A stretch of 64,000 nucleotides of DNA from Ciona intestinalis (Eukaryota; Chordata; Ascidiacea; Phlebobranchia; Cionidae), in the NCBI RefSeq assembly GCF_000224145.3, contig NC_020168.2, positions 3,576,561 through 3,640,560 on the forward strand. The letters are read 5' to 3'. Positions 10,214 through 23,713 of the stretch are shown one piece after another. Below the pieces are notes generated by a model. It was not told where the DNA came from and made no database searches. It was given only the letters and a program-made list of their open reading frames with translations. Position 1 is the stretch's first letter; every line of letters begins with the position of its first letter. The position numbers and the translations under genes are program-made.

Positions 10214-13200
10214 TAAAAAATCGCTTGATTATTGTAGATTTTACTACAGTAAATATATTTAGCCTTCTACCAATTCAAAGTAAAGAAACACACCTTGATG
10301 CTGTTTCCACGTCACATAGGGATCGCTATACAGCGCGTGTTCGTGTTTATTTCGTCACATACTTCATTGTTCTGTATACGTGACAACACTGTTGGTGCGC
10401 TAATTAGTTTCTCATAAATTTCTTTTTGTTTCCGATTTTTCGCCGGCGTTGTTTATACTAATTAGGTCGCCGTCAATTGTTCGCCACCGTGGCAAAGGAA
10501 ATGACGAGATTTAGAGTGACGGCCGATCGCAGACGCTTCGTCCATGATTAAACCGGCATGTTTATCAAAAGTTGTCTTCATTCTCCATGCTGGCCACTTC
10601 ACGAGGAAAAATTTGCCGCTGTCAGCAACTTCTAATCCGTTGTTTTCAACCGAGGAACAAAGACTGATGATGACTAACATCAGTCTTCGCCAATTAAAAC
10701 CGGCCGACTCTCACCGATTTTTCGAGCGAGCATAACACATTTGCAGCGGCGACAGCGGCCAAGCGATCTTGAAATTAGCAGAAGAGTTTAAAAATCGCCG
10801 GTAAACAGGCTTAACCTGCGTTGGTACGAGGTCGAGTTCTCGGAAGCGTTTGTACCGGAGGTTAACTCGGCAAACACGGACCAACCGCGGTAACTAACAG
10901 AATAATTACTACGCAGCAAAAATTACCTAACTCACTTTTTGACAGCCACCTCGGTTCGAGGGGACCGGAGCTCGATCTTTATCTCGTATGCGTCGATCTG
11001 AACCGAGCAATCCCGCGTAAGAGATATCGCTGCTGATCGTTGTAGGGAACATCAGTGTTCACAGCAAGCATAAGGGGGCTTGAAAATACATTGGAAAACA
11101 TGTTTTGTTTAGGTAAAAATCAGCAACACAAATGCTTGCTGGTGTAGATGTATAACGTATGATCCTCTTTTACGAAATGTGAAATAAAGAAGTCGCGAGT
11201 ACGAATATAGACATATATTGTGTCCATCCGAACAAACTAATCTATAACCATGTCTCAAATTACATTATAGTGTTGCAAGATTATCGAATAATTTCTATTC
11301 AAGGCATGCGATGGACCGCGTATTATTCCACTCGGAAACACTGGCTCTTTTTCTCCCAATTTTAGCGATCCTGAATTAGCGACAAGTCAAATAAACAAAC
11401 GAGCTCGGGTGCTTTGCTGGTAGAGATAAACCGGTCGACTATCATAATTACTGTGTTCCGAAAACTTGCCGCAGCTTAAATCTGAGGCCGTTTTTACATA
11501 ATATGAACGGAGGTACAAGCGAGGGCTTTTATTTGTATTGGCACCACAGAACTACGAAGGTCGGCCAAGTACAGCTTTACTCGTTAAAACAACATTTTGA
11601 TCGTTGCATGGCATCCGAACGTCTAAATATTGGTATCTTTGTTGTGAAATTAGTTATCGCTCTGAGGTTAATGCAATTGCCTGCATTACCCTTTCAAAAT
11701 TTTGTGCCGCGCCAGCTATATATACGAGACCAAATTGTATGCCTATATATAATATAAACTGGTAGGGGAAGAGGGTCCATATATTTTCCGTCTTTTTTTG
11801 GTATAGTAAATATCGTCCTAACATTTTAACAACCTAAAGAAACGGTGTACATTGAAAGACATTCCTTCTAAAATGAAAGTCTCACTGGAATAGCAACAAA
11901 TTTCGTCACAGCGTTCGCCGCATTTGCCCAAGCTTAATCTTGCTTCACGGTTTAATGAATATTTCATGAAAACGGCGCCTCGTGTCAGCTCATAAAAACG
12001 CAGCAAATCCCGAGGTCCGCCTTTATGAGAAGCGGACGTTTGCGGACGAGGCTGCCTCCGATTTAATTATATTTAACTTCACGTGGGCGTCGACCCGCAG
12101 AAGCTTTACGGGATTCAAGGTTTCCGGGCCAACAGGGCGGACACCAAAACAAACAAATTAAAAATTTTGCATAAACCAATAGAGATTTAGCAAGGCGCTA
12201 TATATGTATTTTTAGTAGCGCGAAAAATCTAATTACAGTTGCTTTGTGTTTCCCTGGTTGGCAGATTGCCTCACGCGTCATGTAGTCTTCATTCCTATAT
12301 CGGCAAATGTCGAAAAGCTGCCAGTCTGCATTGAAGTATTAAATGCATTATTGATGATAAGAGAAACCGACTGACGGCTCTCTTGGCCACGCTGAAGTTA
12401 GTATGTGGGAACGGCGAAGTTTAGGGCGTGTTTGTTTATGCTAAGTACCTGTGGCGAGCTAAGATGCTTGTTCGGAACTCGCGCGATTCCTGGGAAAACA
12501 CTGTGCGTAGAAAATACAAATTGCTGTCTGCTACTAACTGGTGACATTTAGAAAGACGTTTCACATTCACGGGCGTTGACGCCGAAATGCAGCGACTGCG
12601 GATAATATCAGCGGTCACGTCCACTTGCTGCTAATTCGGTCCCCGCTTGTCCAGTATTTAATGCTACAGGGGATTTAAATATCGTCGTCTACTTATTGGC
12701 GATGGGAGGTTCGAAAAACCTCCGCCGGTTTTTGTGACCGAACAAAGGAGTATTGTTACGTTCAACGATTCAGGAGAAACGCACTGTACAGTTGGGGTGA
12801 CTTGGGCGCATCTGCTTTTGCGGAGGGAAAATCACATTAAGAATTGATCCGAGAGTCGCACTGTTAATCTCCGCTAGATATCCCAGCGCTTCGCTTTAAT
12901 TAATATACGAAAACGTTGACAGTTCTGCCGCTCGTAATCCTACGGCGAATCGGAGCCTGTTTACCGAAAACAAGACGGCGGTCGCTCGCAGCTCGGGCGG
13001 CAACGATCGGCGGGGCAGAAGCGGTCGTAAGCCCGTGTTCTTAATGAAGATAGATTGCTGGCGATATTTTCGAGACCGGATCTGATATTTTTTGGCTATC
13101 TAGTCGTCACCATAAGCAGATTACGCCATTCTTTCTCGCAGTGGCTAAAAATACATCAAATCCTGCCTACAGACTGTATTTAAGTCGCTGGAAGGAATAC

Positions 13201-13328
13201 TCGATTCGTTGTAGCTAGTTTTTGTTTAATTGTACAATTTTTCAAATAAAATAAACGATTGGATCATATAACAATTACCCAACATTCGTGCAATACAATG
13301 TGCCACTCGCTGGGATCGTTCTTGGTCT

Positions 13329-13334
13329 TTTATT
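13329..13334 (-). terminator. Candidate poly(A) signal of FoxF
   Basis: TTTATT on the + strand reads AATAAA on the FoxF strand, 160 bases past the stop codon of the distal FoxF exon. This is the nearest canonical signal seen there. Confidence 0.5.
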
Positions 13335-13493
13335 TCTTTACGCGGCCGTCCCGTATCACTCTGTTCAGCTTTGCGAGCCCGATTCAATATTCAGATCATT
13401 CTTCATTACCCAGATGGTGATGTAGCTTTGCGCCACCGGACAGTCTTTGCCTGGGAAGTTAGGAGATAGCCCCCACTACCGGGTGCTTCCAGA

Positions 13494-13645
13494 TCACATC
13501 GCGCATGACTTGGTGTCATAGTAGCCGTTCGAGTATCCCGATGCTACAGGAATAGGCGTTGGCATCGCCGGGTAAGGCTTTCTATCCATCCCGTTAGTGG
13601 AGTAAGGATCCATTGCACATTCGGTCTTGAATTTCATGGTGGGCG
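13494..13645 (-). other. FoxF: FoxF distal terminal exon
   Basis: The 152-nt exon lies 5.6 kb downstream of the main FoxF exon. The acceptor TTTTGTCCGCAG is strong, the phase fits the upstream donor, and the last residues DTKSCAM align with the conserved FOXF C-terminal DIKPCVM. Confidence 0.9.
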
Positions 13646-16600
13646 CTGCGGACAAAACAATATATTTAATTTGTTTACATAACTGTATATACCACGCCAT
13701 GTAAATATAGTATAGGCTTAGTTATTCATTGCGCCGAGCCATGGACCCGTAACGCTCGTGTTTAAGTTACGGAACCGACTCAGTCCACTGCGCTAAGGAT
13801 TTAAATCAAGTTAACTTCGTTGGTGGTGCATGTTCGAATTTGAGCCGAAACGTTTATCTCTCTAATGACACAGTCCTCCTATATAAAGCCATGTGAGGTC
13901 CGAGCTCAGTGGATATGGGAGTAGATGGACAGAAGTTAAAGCTGTTTCAGCTTCGTGTAATAATTAAGCTGGCTACGGCGAGCTATATATATATAAAATG
14001 TGTCCGCCTAATCCAACTACGGCTGATTAACGAGGCCTTGCTATCTCGTTCGAGCTAAGTAGGGTTTAATAGCGCCAGGAAAGCCGCATTTCTGGCTGCA
14101 CAAAACGGGCGAGGGGAGTAGTGATTGATAACTGGTATTTGCAGCTTTACGGTCATTCGTTGAACTGCATCATAAATCAAGTTATTTCTACAGCTGAGTT
14201 TAAATCGCCTCGTCAGCGTATAATAAGCAAACTTGCGCGGTATTAGGGAGTCATGCGACATAAAAGCCATTGCGTTCAGTCAAATTTTCTACCACATTTG
14301 GTTGATACATATTTTATAAACTCCCCCCCAAACCCGAGCGTCAAATTGTCACCTGCTTTCTTTTCTCATTCCCATGCGCCATTTTGTTTTACAGCAAACG
14401 CCCCACGCCCATCTCGCACCTACAATTACTGATTACCGGTAGTTTGAAAGGCATAACGAGATTCTATGCTGGATAGTGATAATCACGGCCCGTATGTTTA
14501 TTTGATTGCCATAAACTGTTTGCTATAAGAGCGAGGCCCGCGCTATTAATAGAAAAGGCCACGCAAAGCAATGGCATACAGTCTCATTTTACCGATACCA
14601 ATCAAGACAGAACGCTTAACGGTGGTGGTCACAATTGTATTTCTCACATTCGTTATCCGTTTTAAGCCCGCTTATTCCCACGAATGCGACATTAATACCT
14701 TTACATTTTAGCTCGGCGGTAAGTTGTATTTTCATACTCTCCAAGCGACATTTCGGTCGGTATGAGCCTTGTTTACAAAGCGGGTTCGAGGTTAAAAACG
14801 CCATCTCTACAGTTGTGCTAGCCCGGGTGGCAGTTAATTTCTCACAAGCCGAATCAGCCGCGGAATCGTCGACTGTCCTTACGTTCTCACGTTGGTTTCC
14901 TACTCGTAGAGTTCGTCTCCTACAGTTATTAACGCCGGTGTGAGACCCGTTTCTTAAACCATAAATTCCCACGGACTTTTAAAAATATCATCGCAACAAA
15001 TTTATGTAAAAATCTAACAAACATTAATTGAACGAGGCAGTTTTTTTTAGCATGATAGCAAACGGGGGCAGCAGCTGACTTCTATACATTTGTTCGCGAA
15101 ACTTCTAAAACCGTCGATAATCGATGGCGTTTCAATCGCGTTTGTTCCGCGATTTTCGAGCGCAAAAATCGAGGCTTCGTCGTCAGAGCTTTTGCACTGT
15201 GACGTAAACAAAGCTGCATTGCGGCCGCAAGGGTTGTCGTCACGCTAATTGTATCAAAACCTGTCGATGCTGGTACAACCAGGTGCAGTGAGAAACGCAA
15301 TTCCGCCACAGATTCCCTATTTCTTTATTATACAATATTACCTAAATCAATTTTAATTTGTCAGCTTGTACTCTAGGCTACGAACCCTGGTCTCTTATAT
15401 ATTGGTTGTATAAATTGTCAGCTTTAAACAAAGTATATGTATGGTAACTCGTAAACTGGTTCAAGGTGTATGAAACAGCAGAACGTTTTATAACGACTGC
15501 GATTGCCCGGCCACGCGAGGATAAAGCAGGTTACATCCATTCATGCATTTTTTCATTCATTTATTTATTAATTCCCGCATTATACATAGCAGTCAATTGC
15601 TATACGTGTCACGGAAAACGCACTACGTCTTACGCGTTTGTTTGGGATTAAAAATGACGTCACATCGACGCATGTTCGCTGTAGGTCTCCCACCTCAGGA
15701 CTGTATCGGCGCAAAATGTTTACGAGTCACCCACACCTTTGACGCTTGCGCAGAACTGGTTACGTCACCTCTACGTCATAGACCGGAAAGATTTTGGTCG
15801 GAAACATATTTTGTTTACTCGAACGTCATAAGCGGTATGCTAAGATTAAACAATCGTTATTTACCACGCGTTTACACTTATGATGTATATCGCATATTTG
15901 GCGTAAACTCTATGTCGTGCTTCCTAAGGTCGCTCCTACCTTAACGTATTTGTAATTTGAAAGGAGAATTTACACTGGGTGGGTAGAACGTTCCATATCG
16001 TCATTAAACAGAATCAAATCGTAATAACAGGGTCGCCTATGTAGTCGTATTAACTGATCGTGTGGGGATTACGCAGGGCATATGACATTACACATAGCAC
16101 GAATGCTAGACACGGTCGAGTTGTACGAATCAGTAATTACCCCAATTCACGTACGGACTTCATTAGTAGTAATGACTTTACCTCGTAATATCGTTTCCTT
16201 TGATCAAATTTACGCTGTAATGGAAATGGACAATAAGACAAACTAATGGATTGTAATTAAGCAGAACTGGCTTTTTCTTGGTTGTCGAAAACATGTTGTT
16301 TAAACTGGCTATTTCACCAATATTTCGTGTGTAAACCGGTAATGAGAAATAAACAAAATGGCGTGCTGCTACAGTATTCGCAAGCATACAGTTGTGTTTC
16401 TGTTACTTTCGCACAGCAAAACTGTTTTCGAATTTCGTGATTACACGTTACAGCTCGGATTACCAGATTAGAGCAAAGTCCTATTCTTTATGCGGCCGAA
16501 TCACAGCTAAAAGTGGATTTTCCTATAGGCGCGGTTTGCGCACATTACAGCAATTGTCGGCTATCTTATTACGTGACCGCGTGGCCTCATTATAACGACA

Positions 16601-19600
16601 ATTCGTAAGCTGTAACTTAACGACATAACTGCAGGTTCGAGTGGCTCCGATGTAATTTTGCTGAATTTCGATCAGATTGCGTAATCGCCAATTTGTTCGC
16701 CGTATTCAAGTAATGGACTTCGCAATACAACGGCTCTCATGTACGTTTCCTATACTTTAGCAGGTTTTACATTCTAATTTATAAAGATATTTGACCACTG
16801 GACTATTTAGGCGTGTACTGTACTGCTGAGTGTGTTTACTGATCAAGAAAACAAAACAAAAGGCGTGAAAAATTCGCCTTTTAAATTCAAACATAATTTA
16901 ACATCTATTTAATTGACCATACATGTAATACCTCTATAAATTTGGCCAACCCAATAACTTTAACAATAGCGGGGGATGTTGAGGTCTTATAGATACCCCA
17001 CGCGTCGAGTATCGTCAGCGGTCATTGCGTCAGCACCCGGCGTACAAGCCACCCAAGTTTTCAGGGAATTTAATTAATTCATTGCTGTTTACGACATACA
17101 GCAGGTGTGAGATCACGCTATGAGATCGACCAGATCCTGATCGAATCAAACTGTACTACCAAACTTTTCCACGCGAAATATTTACTGACGCTCAATTTTA
17201 GGGAGAGCTCCAACGAGAAAAATGCACCGCGTGTTTAATACGCGTTTTCCGGCGACGTGTTTTCCGTCAAATTTCCGTCTGTCGAGCTGCTACCGGTTGA
17301 CTAATCAAGGCTAATAAATCAAGCGCGTGGTTTCAAAAGTGCGTCCAACACCTGCAAGACGAGCGTGGGTCTTCATCCGGCTATAAGCAATTAAAACGGA
17401 CGGCAAATACATGGTGATAACGTTCGCGTATCTCAACGTATGATCGCTCAGCTGCTAAACGAAAGATGAAAGACGCCTTTTACCCCGGCTATAAGTTGTG
17501 TATTAAAGGGTCTATCGTTCCGGATTACAAGGCCCCTGATCCCACAAGTTGAACGATAAACGCCTTTTTTATTTTTGGTTGCCATCAAATATTCGCTAAA
17601 TGTTATTGGGCCTTTAATAATTAACGTTTAAGCCTGAGTGGCGGATCATTAATATTTGTCGACCTGTCACTGGGCAGAAAACATTCGCTTGTTTTTTAAA
17701 GTTATAGCTGGTTTATTGCTCGGCCTTATTCAGTACAGTCTTAATTACACATACAATGGGATGGGGTAAGACGGGACACATTTAGCACATAATGTCCAAA
17801 TATCCTAATCACGTTTTAAAATATTAACAACGGTCTATGGGGGTCGTATAAGGAGTTTATAATTCTTTGAATGTTTTTTGTTTACTACTAAATTAGACGA
17901 GAAAATGTAATCAAAAGGTGTTCTATCCTCCCCACCCTAATATATAACAGATCGTATAAAAAGACTCTTTATCATGGTCTGTTTAAACTGTAATTGCAAA
18001 AATGTTGGATCGTAAAGTGATAATTGATCGTATGTGGCCTTCGTCAGGTCGTATTTTTGTCCTAAGCCAAGTTCCTAATCAGAAAATCTGACAAGCGGTG
18101 CGTATCATCAGCGTGATGTTCGATTTTGGGTGCATCGACTCTTAAATAGAGCATCACCCCAACACCTTTGCCCACAGAAGACAATATTCGACAGACAGGC
18201 CGACGCCAGTGCTGCGAATTTTCGATTCTTATCTGGTTATGCACTAATCATAGGACGCTGCTCGGGGCTACGGTTTAAAAATTCTCACTCTAAAGTATGA
18301 CCGGCTTTTAATTGGCGAATCCGGCCCTTATTGCACCGTAGCGGCGACCCAGAAGAATTTGGAAGCAAAATTCATCTAGTTCAAAGTTGCCTAAACACGC
18401 TATTGAAAGTCGCTAGTTTACTCACAAAATGCGTAACCGTTTTTGCGGTTAAAATATTTCATTTTCTTGAGCACTGGATTGAAACCCTAGCGCTGGTAAA
18501 CGTTAATCGATTGCTGGACCGTGTTCGTGGTTTTGTTATCGCGATTAACAAACTCTTTCAACGACTCACGTCGCTTAAACCTGTGATACTTTACAGGCCC
18601 CTAATTCAGCCCAAGTCGTAAACAGGAAATCGCAATCGTAAGTTTATCGCGTATAAATCCCGCGGCTTTAATGTCAGCCTAATGCAGCGACACACAGGCC
18701 GCTGATGTGGCGAAGGGCGATTCGGAATGCAGCAATTATCTTTCGAAAAATCGCGACAAATTGTCGGCCTCCGTAATTGCTATACAAATATCAATTGCTG
18801 AATGTACGCGCGCGAAAGGAGCGCTTACAGCTTGAACTGCATCGTCCGGTGCCTTATCACTTGGCAGTTATGCGCACGCGTGTTTGTTGCGGATAGTCTG
18901 CTTTAACCCCGTGTCAAATCGATGCGCTAGCTGCTCCGACATCAAATTAATTTTTAGCCTTCAGCCGAAAATCACTCGCGAATGAATCACACTGGTTCAC
19001 GGGTAAAGAATGCGAAGCTTATCCGAGTCCTGGCTTTCGAAAACACCATCATTGCGTAGAAAGATGGCTACCGCATATCACACTGTTTGATCAAATGTTT
19101 TAAAATATTAATATTTTTCCCAACTATGCCCGGGGTGTGTGGTTGGTGTTGGTTTATTGCGTCAGCTTTGATTACAGGCAAGGATATTTGAGGTTTGGAG
19201 AAAAATCAATATGGCGGAAAACGAGACGGCCCTTGGCGTCAAAAAGTAGGGGGGGATATAATTAAATTTTACCTTCATAAGCGAGGTGGCTGTCTCTTGG
19301 AGTCGCGTAGAAAGGATGGTGGTATTCCATGCGCTGACCCACTGAGCCGTTTACGTTACCGTTCATCATCGCATGGGTATGGGGATCGGGGATTCCGTTG
19401 GGCGTTGGCGGATTTGGACGCATGTAAGTCCCGTGGGACTGGGACGTTGCGCCCGGCCAGCTGAACATGGCTCCCGGCGAGTAGTGCGGGTGGTTGGCGA
19501 CAGCGGACATGGATGGAGAGACCTGGACAGAAGTGTTTGTTCCAGTGGAAACCTCAGCACAGTTTGAGGAGTAGGGGTTAGAGTGGTTGTGGGGGGAATG

Positions 19601-20848
19601 TGGGGTACCTGGTTCCTTTGGCGGGATGGGCAGAGTTGGAGACGTTGTTTGTGGGCTTGTAATGCCATTCGCTGCGACCGCTGCGGCCGCCGCACCGTTA
19701 AAGAAATGTGCAGAAGCGGCAGCAGCAGCGTTCATGCCTGCAGTATCAAACCCCATTAAGTTGGGTCGGTGGTGTGAAGGCGGGGGCATGGCCCCGTGGG
19801 GCATGCCTCCTGCCCCAAACATCTCGTGCGGGGGGCCGTAACCTTGATGTCCGATTAAACCGGGCCCGCCACCGAAAATGCCATATGGTTTTAAAGCTTG
19901 ACACTTTCTTCTGAACCCGCGAGGTCTTCTGCGAAACGAGCCTTCCTCGAACATGAATTCGCTGGCAGGATCGATCGTCCAGTAGTGACCTTTACCAGGC
20001 CTGCCGAGACCTTTCGGTAATTTAATAAAACACTCGTTAAGCGAGAGATTGTGGCGGACGGAATTCTTCCAACCCTGGTATGCACCGCGGAAAAATTCGA
20101 AACGAGTTTGGAGAAAGTTGTAAATTTCGCTCAGCGTCAACTTCTTCGCTGGGGAACTCTGTATCGCCATAACTATGAGAGCAATGTAAGAGTACGGTGG
20201 TTTCTCTGGTCGCCTGTGTCCAAGTGCTCCTCCGTTATCTTGCTTCTTCCCACCTGATCCATTCGTGCTGTCACTTCCTTCCTCTTCTGTGCTCGGAGGA
20301 GTCTCGGGTGCTCCGGACACTGCTCCGATGCTCAAGTTGTGCTCTACAGCTAAGTCAGCGTTGCTCCCATCCGACATTGCTGATGTGTTGCCATCCATTA
20401 CTCCCTCTGCGCTGTTGTTGTTGTTTGCGTTCTCGTTCCTTAACTCTTCCATTGCTGGAACCGCTTCCCCGTTTGGCGATCTTTGTATATGCGAATGGTG
20501 GAGTGGCTGAAGAGGCGCGTTCAGCGCTGGCTCACTGCTGTTTGGCCTGGCCGGCATCTCACCTTTGTTGACTTGTTGGAGGCATTGAAGAACGTGGGAG
20601 TTTGGTTGTATCTGAAACGGTTGAGGATGCGGCATCTGGTGATGGTGCGGCGGTTGCTCAATGCTGTGGGAATGCTGTAGCTGTGGTTGATGGTGGTTGC
20701 CGAGACTGTACTGGTGCGGCAGAACTGGTAGAGACCTTTGCTGGCTAAGTTGTGGGTGACCGACCCGTTGTGGCGTGTGGTTCAAACGACCTTGATAGAC
20801 ATCAACAGGACTCAAGACACGACCAGGGTGGTGTCCTGTCACTTCCAT
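13494..20848 (-). CDS. FoxF: Forkhead transcription factor FoxF
   Basis: Nuclear forkhead factor; in Ciona, FoxF acts in migrating heart precursors and visceral mesoderm. Two exons on the - strand: 20848-19273 (1576 nt) and 13645-13494 (152 nt), joined GAAG/GTAAAA to CCGCAG/CGCCC in matching phase 1, giving 575 aa. Residues 1-200 are H/Q/P-rich and low complexity. The forkhead domain is near 213-310, with [19 protein letters not shown], recognition helix [13 protein letters not shown] and wing 2 [17 protein letters not shown], followed by the FoxF-specific [20 protein letters not shown]. The C-terminal half has poly-Ala and Pro/Ser/Thr tracts. The distal exon encodes [12 protein letters not shown] ... 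[10 protein letters not shown]-stop, resembling the vertebrate FOXF end YQDIKPCVM. Reading through the donor would instead give only four extra residues (GlyLysIle) and a stop, so the spliced form is preferred. The start is the first in-frame ATG. Confidence 0.95.
15437..15560 (+). mobile_element. tRNA-derived SINE, 3' part only
   Basis: GGTAACTCGTAAACTGG, CGACTGCGATTGCCCGGCCA, CGCGAGGATAAAG and a TTCATTCATT-type tail match the 3' portion of the SINE seen complete at 34703-35031. The tRNA-like head is missing, as expected for 5' truncation. It lies in the FoxF intron. Confidence 0.75.
17754..17946 (+). mobile_element. MITE, TA-target family (FoxF intron)
   Basis: Termini ACAATGGGATGGGGTAAGAC and ATCCTCCCCACCCTAATATA, with family core AGCACATAATGTCCAAATAT. 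It is the only copy seen inside the FoxF gene. Confidence 0.85.
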
Positions 20849-21663
20849 ACTTCAATAACTGATGTTGTAAAACTGGTCTTGTAATAATTTAAAAGCGCTT
20901 AAAAGAAATCTTTTAAATAAAGAACACAGGTTAAAATTATAAATACTCCTAAATACTTAATAAAATATTTTGTATTTAGCAAAAATAAGAACGCTTGCTT
21001 TCTCTGTTCTTATTTAAATAGCAGACAGATTACATCAGGCAAACAAAACAGTCTTAGGCCAACCGCTACATCAGAGTTTTATAAACAGCAAACAAACCGA
21101 ATCGCTCAAACATTAAACAACTTCAGCGCGTAGTAAACAGTTCTGTCTATCACGTCTTGATGCTACAAACGTTTCTCCAAGTTTACTTTCAAAATAAACT
21201 CTGTCTGTATTTTAAAATAAACAATCCAAGATGGCTCAGTAAGAATAGCTCCAAGTTCTAAATCTAGTCGCTGTATTTATTTTTAACACGCCTTGATCGT
21301 GTGAAACTGGCACGACAAAAATATATCTCCTTATATTTTATATGTATATGTTATATTTAGTACAAACTCGTGATTTTTGTCTAAGGATAACTTTAAGCAT
21401 ATTTTTATTTTAGTTTAAGTTTTACCAAAACGCCGTAAAGGGGCATGGCTTGTAAACCGAAATACCTCGAATAGAATCGGCAACCTTTACGACTCGTAAT
21501 TTTGCTATAAACTTGTTGACTTAATTCGTGAATAATCCCCATAAACGAAGCTACACATTTACTGCGCCGACGACTGACTGAATGGCGAAAGTTGCTACTT
21601 CTTAACGGCTCTTTATTAAGTATAATTGCTACCTCGCCCGCGGCGGAGCGGCGACCACCTCGG

Positions 21664-21900
21664 TAATTAATTAAAGCGCTGCTCTCTCGAACGCGATCCA
21701 TTCGGAAACAATTACCTTTTCGTCCACGCTGGTCTCGCTTATACAACGCCAGGCCGGTGATTCGTACTACGTATATATAAGGGGCTCAGCGGACATCCTA
21801 TGTTTCTACGTAAAAAAGCCAAGTGCTAATTTGCGAATCCTGATCTTCTTATCTCGTTCGACCCTGATTCTAGTAAGCCTTTCCCATTTCCAGGTCCTGT
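21664..21900 (-). promoter_or_regulatory. Candidate FoxF enhancer with ATTA, Ets and GATA motifs
   Basis: Within 240 bp, about 0.8-1.2 kb upstream of the FoxF ATG, are TAATTAATTAA (21664-21674), CGGAAA (21703-21708), AGGATGT on the - strand (21793-21799), AGATAAG on the - strand (21848-21854) and GGAAA on the - strand (21887-21891). Published Ciona work places a heart-precursor enhancer of FoxF about 1 kb upstream, driven by Ets1/2 with homeodomain and GATA input. Identity with that element is my inference from distance and motif content. Confidence 0.45.
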
Positions 21901-23497
21901 CCATCGCTCGGTTTTACCCGAATCGTCAAATCGAAATGAGGTTAGCCCTGCTCGACGCCAGCACTTAACGAAAGATACAACGCATACACTTTCCATTAAT
22001 ACGCGCGCTTGAATAAGTAGACCAGTCCAGCAACCCGGAACAATTTTCGAACGAAAAAGTTCCAGACAAGTATAACACCACATTCGAGTAGGGAAATACC
22101 GCGCTAAGTAAAAACCATTAGTTGTAGGTTTATTCACGCTTTCTGCTGCAATGGCTTTGGTAGGTCGGGCATAATAGCAACGTTTTTAGGCAGTACATCG
22201 AAAGGCAGGCCCAGACAGCCTGTATAAGCCCCTGCGGAACTATATGTCGCCGACTTTCTCGCTTACACAAGGGGAGCATGGAAAGCAGGCTTGGTGCTCA
22301 CAGAAGCCTAACCTTACTGAGCTTATATACGTCCGACCACCCGCGCTACAAAATGCCTACAAATTTAGGTAAAAACCCAGTGCAACGAAGTGTAAGCGAC
22401 AGCAGCCAAATTATCTGGATTTTTATCGCAACATTTTTAGAGCTTTAAAAAGTAATTAAATTTTTGCTGCGGCTCTGTTACAATGTACACATTTCAGCAA
22501 ACTTCAGTTATATATTACACATATTGCACCCAAAAAACATTTACCAAACATACTCCTGCTAAGTACCGGGCCTTTGGCGAACGGAAGCTGGTTTACTGAG
22601 CCTTTATATCTAACTCACGACCCAACCCTTTTATTCCCGGCGGAAACACTTTGCATGAATTTGTTTACCAACATGCCACCCCGCCTTTGCATTAACCTCT
22701 AGCAGCCGGCACTCCCCGCTAATCCAGCAACCCTGCGACTGCTCAGCCTTCCACGACACCGACTGAACGTTAGACTTGCACCCGGTCGACTCCGCGGTAG
22801 CCGCGTCAAGTGTGCGAGTCGCGAAAGTCCATTTTTTCGTCGCTTTTTCGCGCGGACGCCCGAGAGCCCAAAGCTGTAACGCCCCGTTCTCTAAATACCT
22901 CCACCTTCGTGCACTTTCGCCGAAAATATAAAACTCACGTTTTTTGACCTAAATTTAAACCCATATCCAATACGCGATTTTAAATTTATTTTGCCGACGT
23001 TTAGCATCAAGCCGCCATTTTCGTGACAAAATTTTACCGACAACCCAAGTTTTGCCTGAATTTTAATCCATTGCCACAGTTATTCGTGTAAGAATGTTAA
23101 CTGATAGAATCATTAACATTAAAGCATTGTAGTTTCACCAGTCTATACAAGAATACAACATCAATAATAACCTTGTACCAGCAACTGTTACTTTACAATT
23201 TTTGAATTTGTAAAAATGGCTTCACAATTTTTGAATTGTACCAAATAATGTGCCGATTTTCATTATAAATTGTTAAATACATCGACACTTTGCAAACTAC
23301 CACCAGTAATACATTTTCCGTCGTCACCATTTTGCATCGGCCATATATGTGCGTAACGCTATTTTATTACGACGAAAAGCGTTTCAGTTTTATTTTTAAA
23401 CGTATTTGAAGCGAAAAATCTACACACCTAAAAAGTTACTTGCATTTTACTCCAATGATTTTTATATAGAGTCTTTAACCAAATTTATAATACCGCT

Positions 23498-23713
23498 GTT
23501 AGGGTAAAATTGAATATCGTTAGCACATAATAACCCCGTTTCCTACACGAGTTTTAAAATTTAACAACGAACTTTTAGAGTCGTAAAGATAACTAGTTTT
23601 ACCAACCAACATCGCCGTGAGGATTCGGTACATAAATATACATGTAAATGATCTTTATTTTATACTAAATATAAAAAGAGAATAAAAACATAAACCATCT
23701 TACCCTATAACCT
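23498..23713 (+). mobile_element. Degenerate MITE, TA-target family
   Basis: Recognisable pieces are GTTAGCACATAATAACC, AACAACGAACTTTTAGAGTC, a GTGAGGATTCGGTA block and the end ACCATCTTACCCTATAA. Strong divergence and an internal extension suggest an old copy. Confidence 0.55.

Larger units (their letters stand above)
6886..13493. other. Intergenic region between GSS and the FoxF 3' end
   Basis: No gene could be supported on either strand. It holds five MITE copies up to 10.2 kb and AT-rich sequence around them. From about 10.4 kb the texture changes to CpG-rich, low-repeat DNA, seen for example at 10440-11060 and 12960-13060. The short open frames here show no family resemblance and no splice context. 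Confidence 0.6.
13646..19272 (-). other. FoxF intron (5.6 kb), CpG-rich non-coding
   Basis: The intron between the two FoxF exons. It contains one SINE tail (about 15437-15560), one MITE (17754-17946) and otherwise unique-looking, CpG-rich sequence with many TAATTA and TTAATTAA motifs. No other exon was recognised. A large single intron in a compact genome, flanked by developmental coding sequence, often carries regulatory elements, but none can be delimited from one sequence. Confidence 0.6.

Noticed and set aside
10462-10735. Overlapping open frames on both strands in the CpG-rich intergenic DNA
   Set aside because: CpG-rich DNA has few stop codons by chance. There is no recognisable domain, no splice context and no nearby exon.
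19366-20571. Several + and - strand open frames overlapping the FoxF exon
   Set aside because: They are shadows of the low-complexity, GC-rich FoxF coding sequence in other frames, with no independent similarity.
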